Shown piece after piece: positions 1-6,498 of a DNA stretch of 13,198 nucleotides. Position numbers and translations under genes: made by a program. Each line of letters opens with the position of its first letter. Position 1 is the stretch's first letter. The notes beneath the pieces were generated by a model, which made no database searches, was not told the DNA's origin, and was given only the letters and a program-made list of their open reading frames with translations. The stretch comes from Streptococcus oralis (GTDB lineage Bacteria > Bacillota > Bacilli > Lactobacillales > Streptococcaceae), in NCBI GenBank assembly GCA_905370255.1, contig CAJPKC010000007.1, positions 1 to 13,198 of the forward strand, in the 5' to 3' direction.

Positions 1-460
1 CATCAATGGTCAAGCCATTTCTAACCAGTTCTAGTATCTCGATTTCTCGTGGTGTTAACACCTCTACCATCACTTCATCTGAAAAGACCTTACCACCTAG
101 ATAAATCTTTTCCAGTTTTTTCACCAACTCATCTGGGTCCATACTTTTGTCCAGAAAGCCATAAGCCCCCATAACTTTAGATCGGTGTTCATACATTTTT
201 TTACTGTAACCTGTCAAAATCACAACCTTACTAGAACAACCATTGTCGATAATCTCTTGTGCCAAGGTCAGCCCATCATCTTGATACAGACTCGTCAGGT
301 TGATGTCAATCAAAATAATGTCGTAGTCATTAAAAGCAATCTCCGAAATAGTCGAAAAATTATCTACTAACTGGACCTTTTTAATGTTTTCCGATAACTC
401 TAAAATCATCTTGATACTTTGGCTAAATAATTTATGATCATCAATTAACAAAATTTTCAT
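1..460 (-). CDS. LuxR/NarL-type response regulator, 3' end outside the window
   Basis: DNA-binding response regulator of a two-component system; it should be phosphorylated by the kinase encoded just upstream and control the adjacent transporter genes. Seen: 153 residues starting MKILLIDDHK, with the acidic pair D7/D8, phospho-acceptor D52 in LIDINL, T83 in ILTGYS and K105 in GFLDKS. A short linker leads to LTPREIEILELVRNGLT (about 135-151), the start of a LuxR/GerE helix-turn-helix, cut by the window edge; about 50-60 residues should be missing. The ATG overlaps the last 20 bases of the kinase gene and has AAGGAG seven bases upstream, so the pair is translationally coupled. This regulator class is unusual beside a BceAB-type transporter, whose usual partner is an OmpR-type regulator. 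The regulon is inferred from context (shared motif at 4919-4935 and 5640-5656). Confidence 0.93.
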   Translation of the reverse strand, partial: MKILLIDDHKLFSQSIKMILELSENIKKVQLVDNFSTISEIAFNDYDIILIDINLTSLYQDDGLTLAQEIIDNGCSSKVVILTGYSKKMYEHRSKVMGAYGFLDKSMDPDELVKKLEKIYLGGKVFSDEVMVEVLTPREIEILELVRNGLTID

Positions 461-2015
461 AACACAACTCCTTATCAATCGGGAGAGTAATTTCTACACG
501 AAATCTCTTATTATTTTCAAAAATCTGCATTTGACCACCTAAAACACTAATTTTATTAGACATATTTTTCAAGCCATAACCTAAGGATTTTTCTGTTTGA
601 AGGCAGTCATTTTCAGAAATGATAAAAATAGCGTCATCATGCACATCAATCTTCAAAGAAATCCTTCCACCACTAGCGTACTTAACGGCATTGGTCGCCA
701 ACTCCTCAACCAGACGATAGGCAATTTTATCGTAAGGAGATAAAAGCCTAAAGTGGGCAGGAAACTGTGTGACTACTTCATTTTCTGCGTGATAGCGTTT
801 GACAATCCGATTAATCAGCCCTTGATACTGGATGTCTAACTGCTCGTCTGTTTCTACCATTGGCTGATAATAATCCATCCGCTCACGAATCCGCTGAACC
901 AACTCCTCTGTTACCAGATTGATCTGTTCACCAAAAACTTGATTACTACTATATTTATTGAAATTTTTTATTGCCATAACATTTTGCAGGATTTCATTGT
1001 GAAGAAATTCGGAGAACTGTTGTTCTGTATCTTCATTTGCCAGCAGATTTTTCACCATACGGTTACGCTTTAAAAAGAGAACTTTTACATAATCCCTAGA
1101 ATCTAGCATTTCAGCAGAACGAAAGAGGCGAATTAATTCTTCCGAACAAATCCCGAACAATAGTAACATGATATTCAAGACCAAAAAGCTCGTGTTTAAA
1201 TCTAGACGAAAGATGATGAAAATGCCTACTAACAAAAACATAACCAGTAAAAACAAGCGTGAAAAAGCTTTTATATAGGACAATTTTAACTCTGATACCT
1301 TTTTTTGAAGAGAGCTGATAATTGTTTTGAAGTGTAAAAAAGCTAAAATGCCAACAATTTCCAGATACCAGACTAGGTTCATCACTCCTGAGCCCCTCGT
1401 ATTGATATACAAAAAGAAATAAGAAAGAGGCAATATCAAAGCTAATATCCACAAATTTCGTCTCTGATACTTGAGTTTACTTTTCAACTCTTTATGATAT
1501 AAAATCAGTAAAATCAAGGGAACAAGGTTTAAAAAGAAAGACGCAAACAAGGACAGAAATAGAAAAATTGAAGGACTTAACAGATACGAACTAATGGTGA
1601 TTAGTGTCAACACAAAGGACACACTCAACAGTTCTTCTCCTATTTTCTCTCCCAGAAAGATAATAGACAGAGAACTATACACCAATAAAAAAGAGTTGAG
1701 CGGATGAAGAATATCAAAAAAGTGCAACAGGGTGCTCGCAACTCCTTGATTAAATATGGATTGCCAGCTAATGAGAAACATCATCAGGAGCAACCAAAGT
1801 TTCAACTCACTATAGCGAAAGGTCACAATATTACAACTATAGCTAAATACAATTAAAGCAATAATCAGCAATAAAACCATCTGCAAGGTAAAATCTGTCG
1901 AAAAGTTCAGAGGGCTCCTATAATAAATATAAATCATTAAAGCTAGATGATTCAAAATCGTCAACCACCACAATAAAAGTGAGTTTTTCGAGAGCAATTT
2001 GACAAACTGTTTCAT
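441..2015 (-). CDS. Polytopic membrane histidine kinase, partner of the LuxR-type regulator
   Basis: Sensor kinase of 524 residues. Residues 1 to about 290 are almost wholly hydrophobic, with roughly eight to ten membrane segments and only short loops, so the signal is probably sensed within or at the membrane. The cytoplasmic part has a short dimerisation/phospho-acceptor region with H339 in FLHNEILQ, a variant of the HisKA_3/NarX-like H-box, then an HATPase domain with N-box EELATNAVKY (437-446) and GYGLKNM (479-485). There is no HAMP or PAS region. Kinases of this class normally pair with LuxR-type regulators, which agrees with the overlapping downstream gene. The start is supported by AGGAAG nine bases before ATG. 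An 80-bp gap containing a hairpin and a -10 box separates it from the permease gene. The ligand is unknown; a peptide acting through the neighbouring transporter is an inference. Confidence 0.92.
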   Translation of the reverse strand: MKQFVKLLSKNSLLLWWLTILNHLALMIYIYYRSPLNFSTDFTLQMVLLLIIALIVFSYSCNIVTFRYSELKLWLLLMMFLISWQSIFNQGVASTLLHFFDILHPLNSFLLVYSSLSIIFLGEKIGEELLSVSFVLTLITISSYLLSPSIFLFLSLFASFFLNLVPLILLILYHKELKSKLKYQRRNLWILALILPLSYFFLYINTRGSGVMNLVWYLEIVGILAFLHFKTIISSLQKKVSELKLSYIKAFSRLFLLVMFLLVGIFIIFRLDLNTSFLVLNIMLLLFGICSEELIRLFRSAEMLDSRDYVKVLFLKRNRMVKNLLANEDTEQQFSEFLHNEILQNVMAIKNFNKYSSNQVFGEQINLVTEELVQRIRERMDYYQPMVETDEQLDIQYQGLINRIVKRYHAENEVVTQFPAHFRLLSPYDKIAYRLVEELATNAVKYASGGRISLKIDVHDDAIFIISENDCLQTEKSLGYGLKNMSNKISVLGGQMQIFENNKRFRVEITLPIDKELCYENFVN

Positions 2016-2046
2016 ATGTATCTACTTCCTGAACTACTTTAATATT

Positions 2047-2091
2047 ATTATAACACAATACCAGAATTGCAGGATAGGCAACTCTGGTATT
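2047..2091 (-). promoter_or_regulatory. Intercistronic hairpin followed by an extended -10 promoter ahead of the kinase gene
   Basis: Between the permease stop and the kinase start there is an inverted repeat. AATACCAGAATTGC (2057-2070) pairs with GCAACTCTGGTATT (2078-2091) with 13 of 14 matches and a 7-base loop. Reading the minus strand, it is followed at once by TGTTATAAT, an extended -10 (hexamer 2052-2047), with no clear -35. No U-tract follows, so it is a weak terminator candidate. It may be a processing/attenuation stem or an operator that lets the kinase-regulator pair be expressed apart from the transporter. Confidence 0.5.
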
Positions 2092-2095
2092 TGAC

Positions 2096-4111
2096 TTAAT
2101 TTTCAATAATTTGCCAACTTACTCTGTAAGTCACTAGCAAGTAAAGGACAAAGAGTAAAACCGCTACTCCCAGATAGGTGATATCAATAGAAATGCTGGT
2201 ATTAGCGAAATTCTCAAAATAACCCAAAAGAGCGGTACTCAAGGCAAATGCTAGCGGACCTGCGATGACCAGCGGAACCAAGAAATAACTTAGAATCTGT
2301 TGCAAAAGAATAGAGCGATTTTGCTTCCTCTTATTCCCAAGAAGATATAAGATTTGATAATCATTGACACTATCCAAAGCACTTGTAGAAGTTTGAAGGG
2401 ACAAGATACTGAGGGAAATAATGATAAAAATAACACTGACAAAAATCATGACAAAGACAATGACGCCCATAAATCCAAGATAAATCTCAAAAATTCTTCC
2501 TTTGGTTTGATAGGTGAACGGATTCAACTCTGCTCCATCACGAGTGAAGTAGTATTTTTCTATCCACTGACTTAAGAATGTTTCTACTTTACGTTTGTCG
2601 ATATTTTCTTTGAAATTGGCAACATAGGTCGTGTGGTCTTCCGTCAATCCAACTACTACCTTATCTGGTACAATTAAGGTTCCTGTATCATTTGTACCCA
2701 CTGACGATAAAAAGTAAACTGTTTCAAGTGGATTCGAAGAGGCAAGGTTGAGAGAATGACCGTTAATCATGAGGGTTTTGGTCGTTGATAGAAAGTCCTG
2801 GATCTGCTTGGCAGTTCCTTTATAGTTTGCATTGACCAGAAATTGGTTATCTGCCAAGTCAACCGCTTTTTCCCCTTGCAGTTTGCGGAGATGATTGTAG
2901 GCAGAAATTCCTAAAATCGGTACTTTTGATTCAGGAAGTTCCTTATCATGCGCCCAGAGATTGCTAGTATCAATCAAATCTTTATAGGTTAAATCACTAG
3001 AATAGATAGGATAGCTGTACTCCTCTTTGATGAGGTTAAAGTCAAATCCATCTGCTTTCAGCCTATCTTTTACAGAATCCTGAGCAAATTGGAACTCTTG
3101 ACCACGATAAAGATTGACAGTTACATCATAAGGTGAGTATTTGTTCAGCTCTCGGTTCATAGTCGTATAGGCACTACCACTAAAAACGAGTAAGCTGAGA
3201 GCCAGTGTCAAGGTCAAGGATAAGACAGCCAACGTGACCGAATTACTATCAGCTTGTTTTGAAAATTGACGAATTTTAAAACTGTTTAGTTTGTTATAGT
3301 AGGTTTGAGGCAGTTTTCTAAGGGAAACCAAGATAAAATGGCTCAAGGTATTGTAAAATAAAATCACAAAAATCACGAAGACAGATACCAGCAAGATACC
3401 CCAGCTTTTCAAGAATGATAGATGGTGATAGTCTGAAAAATAGAGAGCACCAAAACCGATAACAGCTGTCGAAAGAATAAAGAGAAGTGCTTGAAGAACT
3501 GGCTTGCCTTTTGCCAAGACAGATTTCTTGACCCCATTTTCTTGAATGAGTGCAATGATATTTTGCTTTCTAAAGGTAAGAATGTCCATGACACCAACAA
3601 TAAAACTGGTTACCAAATAGGAATAAACTAGTAAGATGACAGACTTGCTATCAAAGAAAAGCAGACTACCAAAGTAATTGGCCATAAAAAACTCAGATGC
3701 AATCTTAGCTAGAATGACCAGTAAGATCAATCCAAGCAAGAAACCTAGAATCAAGGAAAAGATATTGACCAGCATGGTTTCAAAGAACAGGGTACGGATA
3801 ATCTGCTTCTTCTTCATTCCCAGCGTTGCATAAAGTCCCAGCTCTTTCTTACGCCGTCCCAGGACAAAGTTTGTGGAATAAACGACGAGAAAGGCAATCG
3901 CCGATAGAATCAGATAGGAAAGCAAGCCCATGTACTGACTCATCACCGTCGTCAACATTTCCTTTGCCCCTGATAAACTTTGCATCACTGGATGGCGTGG
4001 TAAAGCATTAAAAGCATAGAGCAAGCTATAAATCAAGGTTAGACTGAAAAAGTAGATGGTGTAAGTCTGTAAATTTCGAAATACATTTCGTAAAATCAAT
4101 TTTGGATACAT
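2096..4111 (-). CDS. BceB-like FtsX-domain ABC transporter permease
   Basis: Membrane subunit of a peptide-antibiotic sensing/detoxification ABC transporter. The 671 residues match the usual 620-670 of BceB-type permeases. Seen: an N-terminal membrane segment (about 17-37), then a block of segments (about 60-180) with the FtsX-type cytoplasmic signature GRRKKELGLYATLGMKKKQI (85-104). More segments follow near 205-225, 235-262 and 290-314. A large hydrophilic extracellular domain lies at about 315-545, and a last FtsX block of three segments (about 553-665) ends the protein. The extracellular domain after segment 7 is the hallmark of the family, where it contacts the antibiotic or its lipid II complex. 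The start has GGAGG eight bases upstream of ATG and lies 12 bp after the ATPase gene, so they form one operon. The substrate is unknown; a lantibiotic-type peptide is inferred from the neighbourhood. Confidence 0.93.
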   Translation of the reverse strand: MYPKLILRNVFRNLQTYTIYFFSLTLIYSLLYAFNALPRHPVMQSLSGAKEMLTTVMSQYMGLLSYLILSAIAFLVVYSTNFVLGRRKKELGLYATLGMKKKQIIRTLFFETMLVNIFSLILGFLLGLILLVILAKIASEFFMANYFGSLLFFDSKSVILLVYSYLVTSFIVGVMDILTFRKQNIIALIQENGVKKSVLAKGKPVLQALLFILSTAVIGFGALYFSDYHHLSFLKSWGILLVSVFVIFVILFYNTLSHFILVSLRKLPQTYYNKLNSFKIRQFSKQADSNSVTLAVLSLTLTLALSLLVFSGSAYTTMNRELNKYSPYDVTVNLYRGQEFQFAQDSVKDRLKADGFDFNLIKEEYSYPIYSSDLTYKDLIDTSNLWAHDKELPESKVPILGISAYNHLRKLQGEKAVDLADNQFLVNANYKGTAKQIQDFLSTTKTLMINGHSLNLASSNPLETVYFLSSVGTNDTGTLIVPDKVVVGLTEDHTTYVANFKENIDKRKVETFLSQWIEKYYFTRDGAELNPFTYQTKGRIFEIYLGFMGVIVFVMIFVSVIFIIISLSILSLQTSTSALDSVNDYQILYLLGNKRKQNRSILLQQILSYFLVPLVIAGPLAFALSTALLGYFENFANTSISIDITYLGVAVLLFVLYLLVTYRVSWQIIEN

Positions 4112-4123
4112 ACTCTCATCCTC

Positions 4124-4861
4124 CTATCTGGTACGGCTGTAAATCTCTTGCAAATACTGTTCATTAGATAAGCTGTTACGTTCCAAATCATCCATAATCT
4201 TTCCATCGCTAAGTAGCACCATCCGTGAGGAATACTTTGCTGCGGCAGGGTCATGGGTAACCAATAAAATGGTAATACCAAAACTTTTATTGATTTCCTG
4301 CAAAAGCGCCATCAGTTTTTCAGAATTGGCAGAGTCCAAGGCTCCTGTCGGCTCATCTGCGATAATCAGTTTAGAATCATCAATCAAGGCTCTAGCAGTT
4401 GCCACACGTTGTCGCTGACCACCTGATAACTGATTAGGAAACTTATCTTTTAAGTTTTGGATGGCCAACTTATCCATAATTTCCACAATCTTATCCTGAT
4501 GTTTTTTGATATTTTTCCCCTGAATTTGAAGAGGTAGAACAATATTTTCATAAACTGTCAAGGTTTCCACCAAGTTGTAAGCTTGGAAAATATAGGAAAT
4601 GTTTTTAGCACGATAGTCAGCTAGTTCATTTTCCTTGGCATGGATGATGTCAAAATCTTCAAATCGAATCTCACCTGATGTTGGTTTATCAATCGTTGAA
4701 ATACAGTTGAGGAGTGTTGTTTTTCCACTACCACTAGCCCCCATAATTGCCAGGAATTCACCTTTTTCAACGGACAAGTTCACATCTAATAAAGCATGAA
4801 CGATATTATCCCCTTGACCAAATGTTTTCGTTAATCCTGTCACAATAAGCTGTTTCATCAT
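4124..4861 (-). CDS. BceA-like ABC transporter ATPase
   Basis: Nucleotide-binding subunit partnering the FtsX-type permease just downstream. The 245 residues contain the full ABC set: Walker A GASGSGKT (41-48), Q-loop Q93, signature LSGGQ (145-149), Walker B LIIADEP (165-171) and H-loop H203. It resembles the MacB/LolD/BceA branch, which energises conformational coupling in FtsX-type transporters rather than classical import. Two ATG codons occur in tandem (4861 and 4858) behind GGAGG; either could start. It is the first gene of the four-gene run ATPase-permease-kinase-regulator. A promoter with a shared regulatory motif lies directly upstream. No lesions are visible. Confidence 0.95.
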   Translation of the reverse strand: MMKQLIVTGLTKTFGQGDNIVHALLDVNLSVEKGEFLAIMGASGSGKTTLLNCISTIDKPTSGEIRFEDFDIIHAKENELADYRAKNISYIFQAYNLVETLTVYENIVLPLQIQGKNIKKHQDKIVEIMDKLAIQNLKDKFPNQLSGGQRQRVATARALIDDSKLIIADEPTGALDSANSEKLMALLQEINKSFGITILLVTHDPAAAKYSSRMVLLSDGKIMDDLERNSLSNEQYLQEIYSRTR

Positions 4862-4891
4862 TTCATTCCTCCGTTTCTTTATTACTCTCTC

Positions 4892-4935
4892 ATTATACGG
4901 TTTCTTTCAAGGTTTTCCATGAGTATTTTGTGCAA
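4892..4935 (-). promoter_or_regulatory. Promoter of the BceAB-type operon with candidate activator site
   Basis: On the minus strand there is a perfect -10 TATAAT (4897-4892) with no recognisable -35 at 17 bp (ATGGAA), so the promoter probably needs an activator. Exactly 21 bp upstream of the -10 lies TTGCAC-AAAA-TACTCAT (4935-4919). The same element with the same 21-bp spacing occurs at the Cys-rich peptide promoter (5656-5640). The TACTCAT half fits the NarL heptamer consensus TACYYMT, and the element centre is near -42, a usual class II activator position. Binding by the neighbouring LuxR-type regulator is an inference. Confidence 0.6.
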
Positions 4936-4950
4936 TATATTCAAGTTATA

Positions 4951-4978
4951 AAAAACCGATACCTTTTTCAGGTATCGG
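4951..4978 (-). terminator. Rho-independent terminator after the 35-residue peptide gene
   Basis: The minus strand reads CCGATACCT, a 5-base loop, AGGTATCGG (perfect 9-bp stem, 4978-4956), then a T-tract, beginning 10 bp after the stop of the small peptide gene. It ends the peptide unit and separates it from the BceAB-type operon, which has its own promoter 16 bp further on. Confidence 0.9.
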
Positions 4979-4987
4979 TCGATTTGA

Positions 4988-5095
4988 TTATTTGCGATCG
5001 TTTCTTTTTTTCATAAAGTAAACAATCCCTATGACAACAACTCCTAAGACCAGTACAGGTGCATAGAATTCTAGTGTTCCAATAATTCCTTCCAT
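4988..5095 (-). CDS. Small single-span membrane peptide, 35 residues
   Basis: An intact short gene with a perfect AGGAGG six bases before ATG (minus strand). The product starts MEGIIGTLEFYAP, continues with one hydrophobic span (about 12-27, PVLVLGVVVIGIVYF) and ends in the positive tail MKKRNDRK. That layout predicts one membrane segment with the C-terminus in the cytoplasm. There is no cleavage site and no Cys. It is the last gene of the unit that also carries two decayed Cys-rich peptide genes, and a strong terminator follows 10 bp after its stop. I do not recognise the family. By position it may be an immunity or accessory peptide of the bacteriocin system, or a small partner of the BceB-like permease or its kinase. 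It is the only undamaged coding sequence in the unit, which suggests it is still under selection. Confidence 0.75.
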   Translation of the reverse strand: MEGIIGTLEFYAPVLVLGVVVIGIVYFMKKRNDRK

Positions 5096-5124
5096 TTTAT
5101 CCTCCTGTCAAAAAATAGAGAGTT

Positions 5125-5302
5125 TTATCCACAGCGCACGTTTGGCGAAATACATTCATAAGAATATGTAAATCACCAACCACATCGCCCCTGTGCTGTT
5201 AATCTAACAGCCGTACGCCACCCAGCAGCAGATTTTCCATCCAATTCTTGGATATTAATTTCCATAATCCGAAGAATCAATCTCAAAGTTATCTTGTTTT
5301 AT
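5125..5302 (-). pseudogene. Decayed Cys-rich (lanthipeptide-like) precursor peptide, copy 1
   Basis: I do not recognise a named family; it is identified by comparison with copy 2 at 5388-5566. The leader region begins IKQDNFEIDSSD, then a one-base insertion relative to copy 2 shifts the frame to MEINIQELDGKSAAGW (5266-5219). The core continues RTAVRLTAQGRCGW, TGA stop (5175-5173), FTYSYECISPNVRCG, TAA (5127-5125). Copy 2 has Cys at the TGA position, so TGT to TGA is likely. The expected start codon is ATA (5302-5300), eight bases after GGGAG. Shared features with copy 2 are EIDS, QEL-x-GKSxAG and RCGxxFTxSYECxxxNVRC. The Ser/Thr/Cys-rich core after an acidic leader is typical of lanthipeptides, but the ring pattern is not one I can name. 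At least two independent lesions make it non-functional as read. Confidence 0.72.
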
Positions 5303-5318
5303 TTGTATTTCTCCCGTC

Positions 5319-5347
5319 AATATAACACTAAATCAAAGTGTTGTCAA
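5319..5347 (-). promoter_or_regulatory. Near-consensus sigmaA promoter inside the peptide unit, with spacer palindrome
   Basis: The minus strand has TTGACA (5347-5342), a 17-bp spacer and TATATT (5324-5319). The spacer region is an inverted repeat, AACACT-N7-AGTGTT (5342-5324), which could be an operator. Transcription would start near 5312, inside the GGGAG ribosome site of copy 1. The promoter therefore cannot serve copy 1 well; it would instead give a ~355-base RNA carrying the 35-residue membrane peptide and ending at the 4951-4978 terminator. Confidence 0.65.
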
Positions 5348-5387
5348 AGTTTTGTAATAAAATACTAGAATTTTCCTTTTGTTTTAT

Positions 5388-5566
5388 CTAACAACGAACA
5401 TTATTTATCGTACACTCATAGGAACAGGTGAAACACAATCCACAGCGACCTGCTAGTGTCATTTTAAAAGCTGTGTACCACCAGCTCCTGATTTCCCGGA
5501 AAGTTCTTGGTTTTCAACCTCGAAACTTAGAGAATCAATCTCTGGACGACTTGTATTTTTAGCTAT
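5388..5566 (-). pseudogene. Decayed Cys-rich (lanthipeptide-like) precursor peptide, copy 2
   Basis: A perfect AAGGAGG (5580-5574) is followed after seven bases by ATA (5566-5564) where ATG is expected. The frame reads IAKNTSRPEIDSLSFEVENQ, then ELSGKSGAGGTQLLK, and stops at TGA. Moving one base at the AAAAT run (5465-5461) opens the rest: MTLAGRCGLCFTCSYEC, then TINNVRC and TAG (5390-5388). This matches copy 1 over EIDS, QEL-x-GKSxAG and RCGx-FTxSYEC...NVRC, so both derive from one precursor family. The acidic leader ending near GKSGAGG and the Thr/Ser/Cys core fit a ribosomal peptide modified by thioether rings, but the class is not assignable and no modification enzyme is present in the window. 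Lesions: start codon ATG to ATA, and a one-base frameshift in an A-run. Confidence 0.72.
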
Positions 5567-5612
5567 AAGGTTGCCTCCTTCCTTCTTTTAGATGATCATC
5601 TTTACAGTAACT

Positions 5613-5656
5613 AGTATAAACTCTAGTATTGGCTAAGTAATGAGTAAATCGTGCAA
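5613..5656 (-). promoter_or_regulatory. Promoter of the Cys-rich peptide unit with the shared activator motif
   Basis: On the minus strand, TTGCAC-GATT-TACTCAT (5656-5640) lies exactly 21 bp upstream of a -10 TATACT (5618-5613), as at the BceAB-type promoter (4935-4892). The -35 position carries no good hexamer, again pointing to activator dependence. A perfect 12-bp palindrome, AGATGATCATCT (5601-5590), lies in the predicted 5' leader, upstream of the AAGGAGG. It may be an operator or a leader stem. Confidence 0.6.
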
Positions 5657-5744
5657 GTTTCTTATTTTCGAGAAAAATTTTTATAGTGCCCAATTAAAAA
5701 GTAGGTCAAGCATACCAGATAAAGCTTGGAGCTTTTATCACAAG

Positions 5745-5765
5745 AAAAAGACTCCGAAGAGTCTT
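5745..5765 (-). terminator. Terminator of the lanFEG operon
   Basis: The minus strand reads AAGACTC-TTCG-GAGTCTT followed by TTTC, with a stable UUCG tetraloop, starting 4 bp after the lanG stop codon. A second, imperfect hairpin (GATAAAGCT/AGCTTTTATC, 5718-5739) follows. Together they isolate the immunity operon from the Cys-rich peptide unit. Confidence 0.9.
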
Positions 5766-5769
5766 CGCA

Positions 5770-6498
5770 TTACTTATGCAATTCTTTATTACTCAATGTA
5801 TGAAAAATCCCCCACAGAAGAATATTTACAATGATAAACAGCAATATTTCCACTAAATTAAAGTCTATCAAATTCCGTGACCGCATTGCCACCATAGCTT
5901 GAGAGTAGGGATAGATTAAAGATAATTTATCTGATACAAAAATCATCATAAATCCTACGAAAGTACCAATAGCACCAATTCCCACAGATTTACTGAAAAC
6001 ACGAGTTTTAGCTGTCACAAAAAACTGTACTGCCATCATACTAATTGTTCCAAAAATCCCCAATAAATCCCACTTGAGGTAGGTGAACAAATTAGAAATT
6101 TCTAAATGAGCTAGGTGAGCACTGACATAAAAAATACCAAACAAGAACAACTGTAAAACAGCAATAAACAAGATAATTACTATTTCTTTTGCCAACAATA
6201 ATTTCCCAAGACTGACATTATTAGCTCTGAGAAATTCAATATTTTTTCTATCAAACTCTTTTCCTAACATCATGGCTACATAAAGGCTGACCAAAATCGG
6301 AAAGAAAAGCTGGCTATAATAGAAGGTCAATTGTCCCCATAAAACAGGCACTTTTTCACTTTCTGCAACCATAGAATAAGCTGCACCTAAGTAAATACCA
6401 AGACCAATCAGGCTACAAAAAGCTAAGAAGAAAATACCAATCATCAACATGGAAAATTTTTGGGTTTTCCGCCATTCTACTGATAGATAAGACATCAT
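5770..6498 (-). CDS. lanG: Lantibiotic immunity ABC transporter permease LanG
   Basis: Membrane subunit of the LanFEG self-protection transporter, which expels the lantibiotic from the cytoplasmic membrane. The 242 residues show six hydrophobic segments (roughly 16-38, 58-78, 105-127, 143-163, 172-193 and 213-235) and the ABC-2-type cytoplasmic motif GKEFDRKNIEFLRANNVSLG between segments 2 and 3. Length and topology are normal for LanG. The start ATGA overlaps the lanE stop by 4 bp, showing translational coupling. The terminator 4 bp after its stop makes it the last gene. It is intact, although the cognate precursor and biosynthetic genes are destroyed or missing. The order ATPase-permease-permease directly after a lanT remnant makes LanG more likely than a general ABC-2 permease. 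Confidence 0.88.
   Translation of the reverse strand: MMSYLSVEWRKTQKFSMLMIGIFFLAFCSLIGLGIYLGAAYSMVAESEKVPVLWGQLTFYYSQLFFPILVSLYVAMMLGKEFDRKNIEFLRANNVSLGKLLLAKEIVIILFIAVLQLFLFGIFYVSAHLAHLEISNLFTYLKWDLLGIFGTISMMAVQFFVTAKTRVFSKSVGIGAIGTFVGFMMIFVSDKLSLIYPYSQAMVAMRSRNLIDFNLVEILLFIIVNILLWGIFHTLSNKELHK

Noticed and set aside
1111..1452. 113-codon minus-strand frame inside the kinase gene
   Set aside because: It is a shadow in another frame of the well-supported 524-residue kinase.
5173..5175. In-frame TGA in Cys-rich peptide copy 1 as a recoded Trp, Cys or selenocysteine
   Set aside because: Streptococci use TGA only as stop, there is no visible SECIS-like context, and the same gene has a frameshift and a lost start codon, so decay is simpler.
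4862..5769. The 0.9-kb stretch as empty intergenic DNA
   Set aside because: Reading the minus strand shows two promoters with a shared motif, two peptide pseudogenes, a third promoter, a small membrane peptide gene and terminators at both ends.
5640..5834. 64-codon plus-strand open frame across the lanG terminator
   Set aside because: It overlaps a terminator, a promoter motif and the antisense of lanG; no ribosome site or family resemblance.
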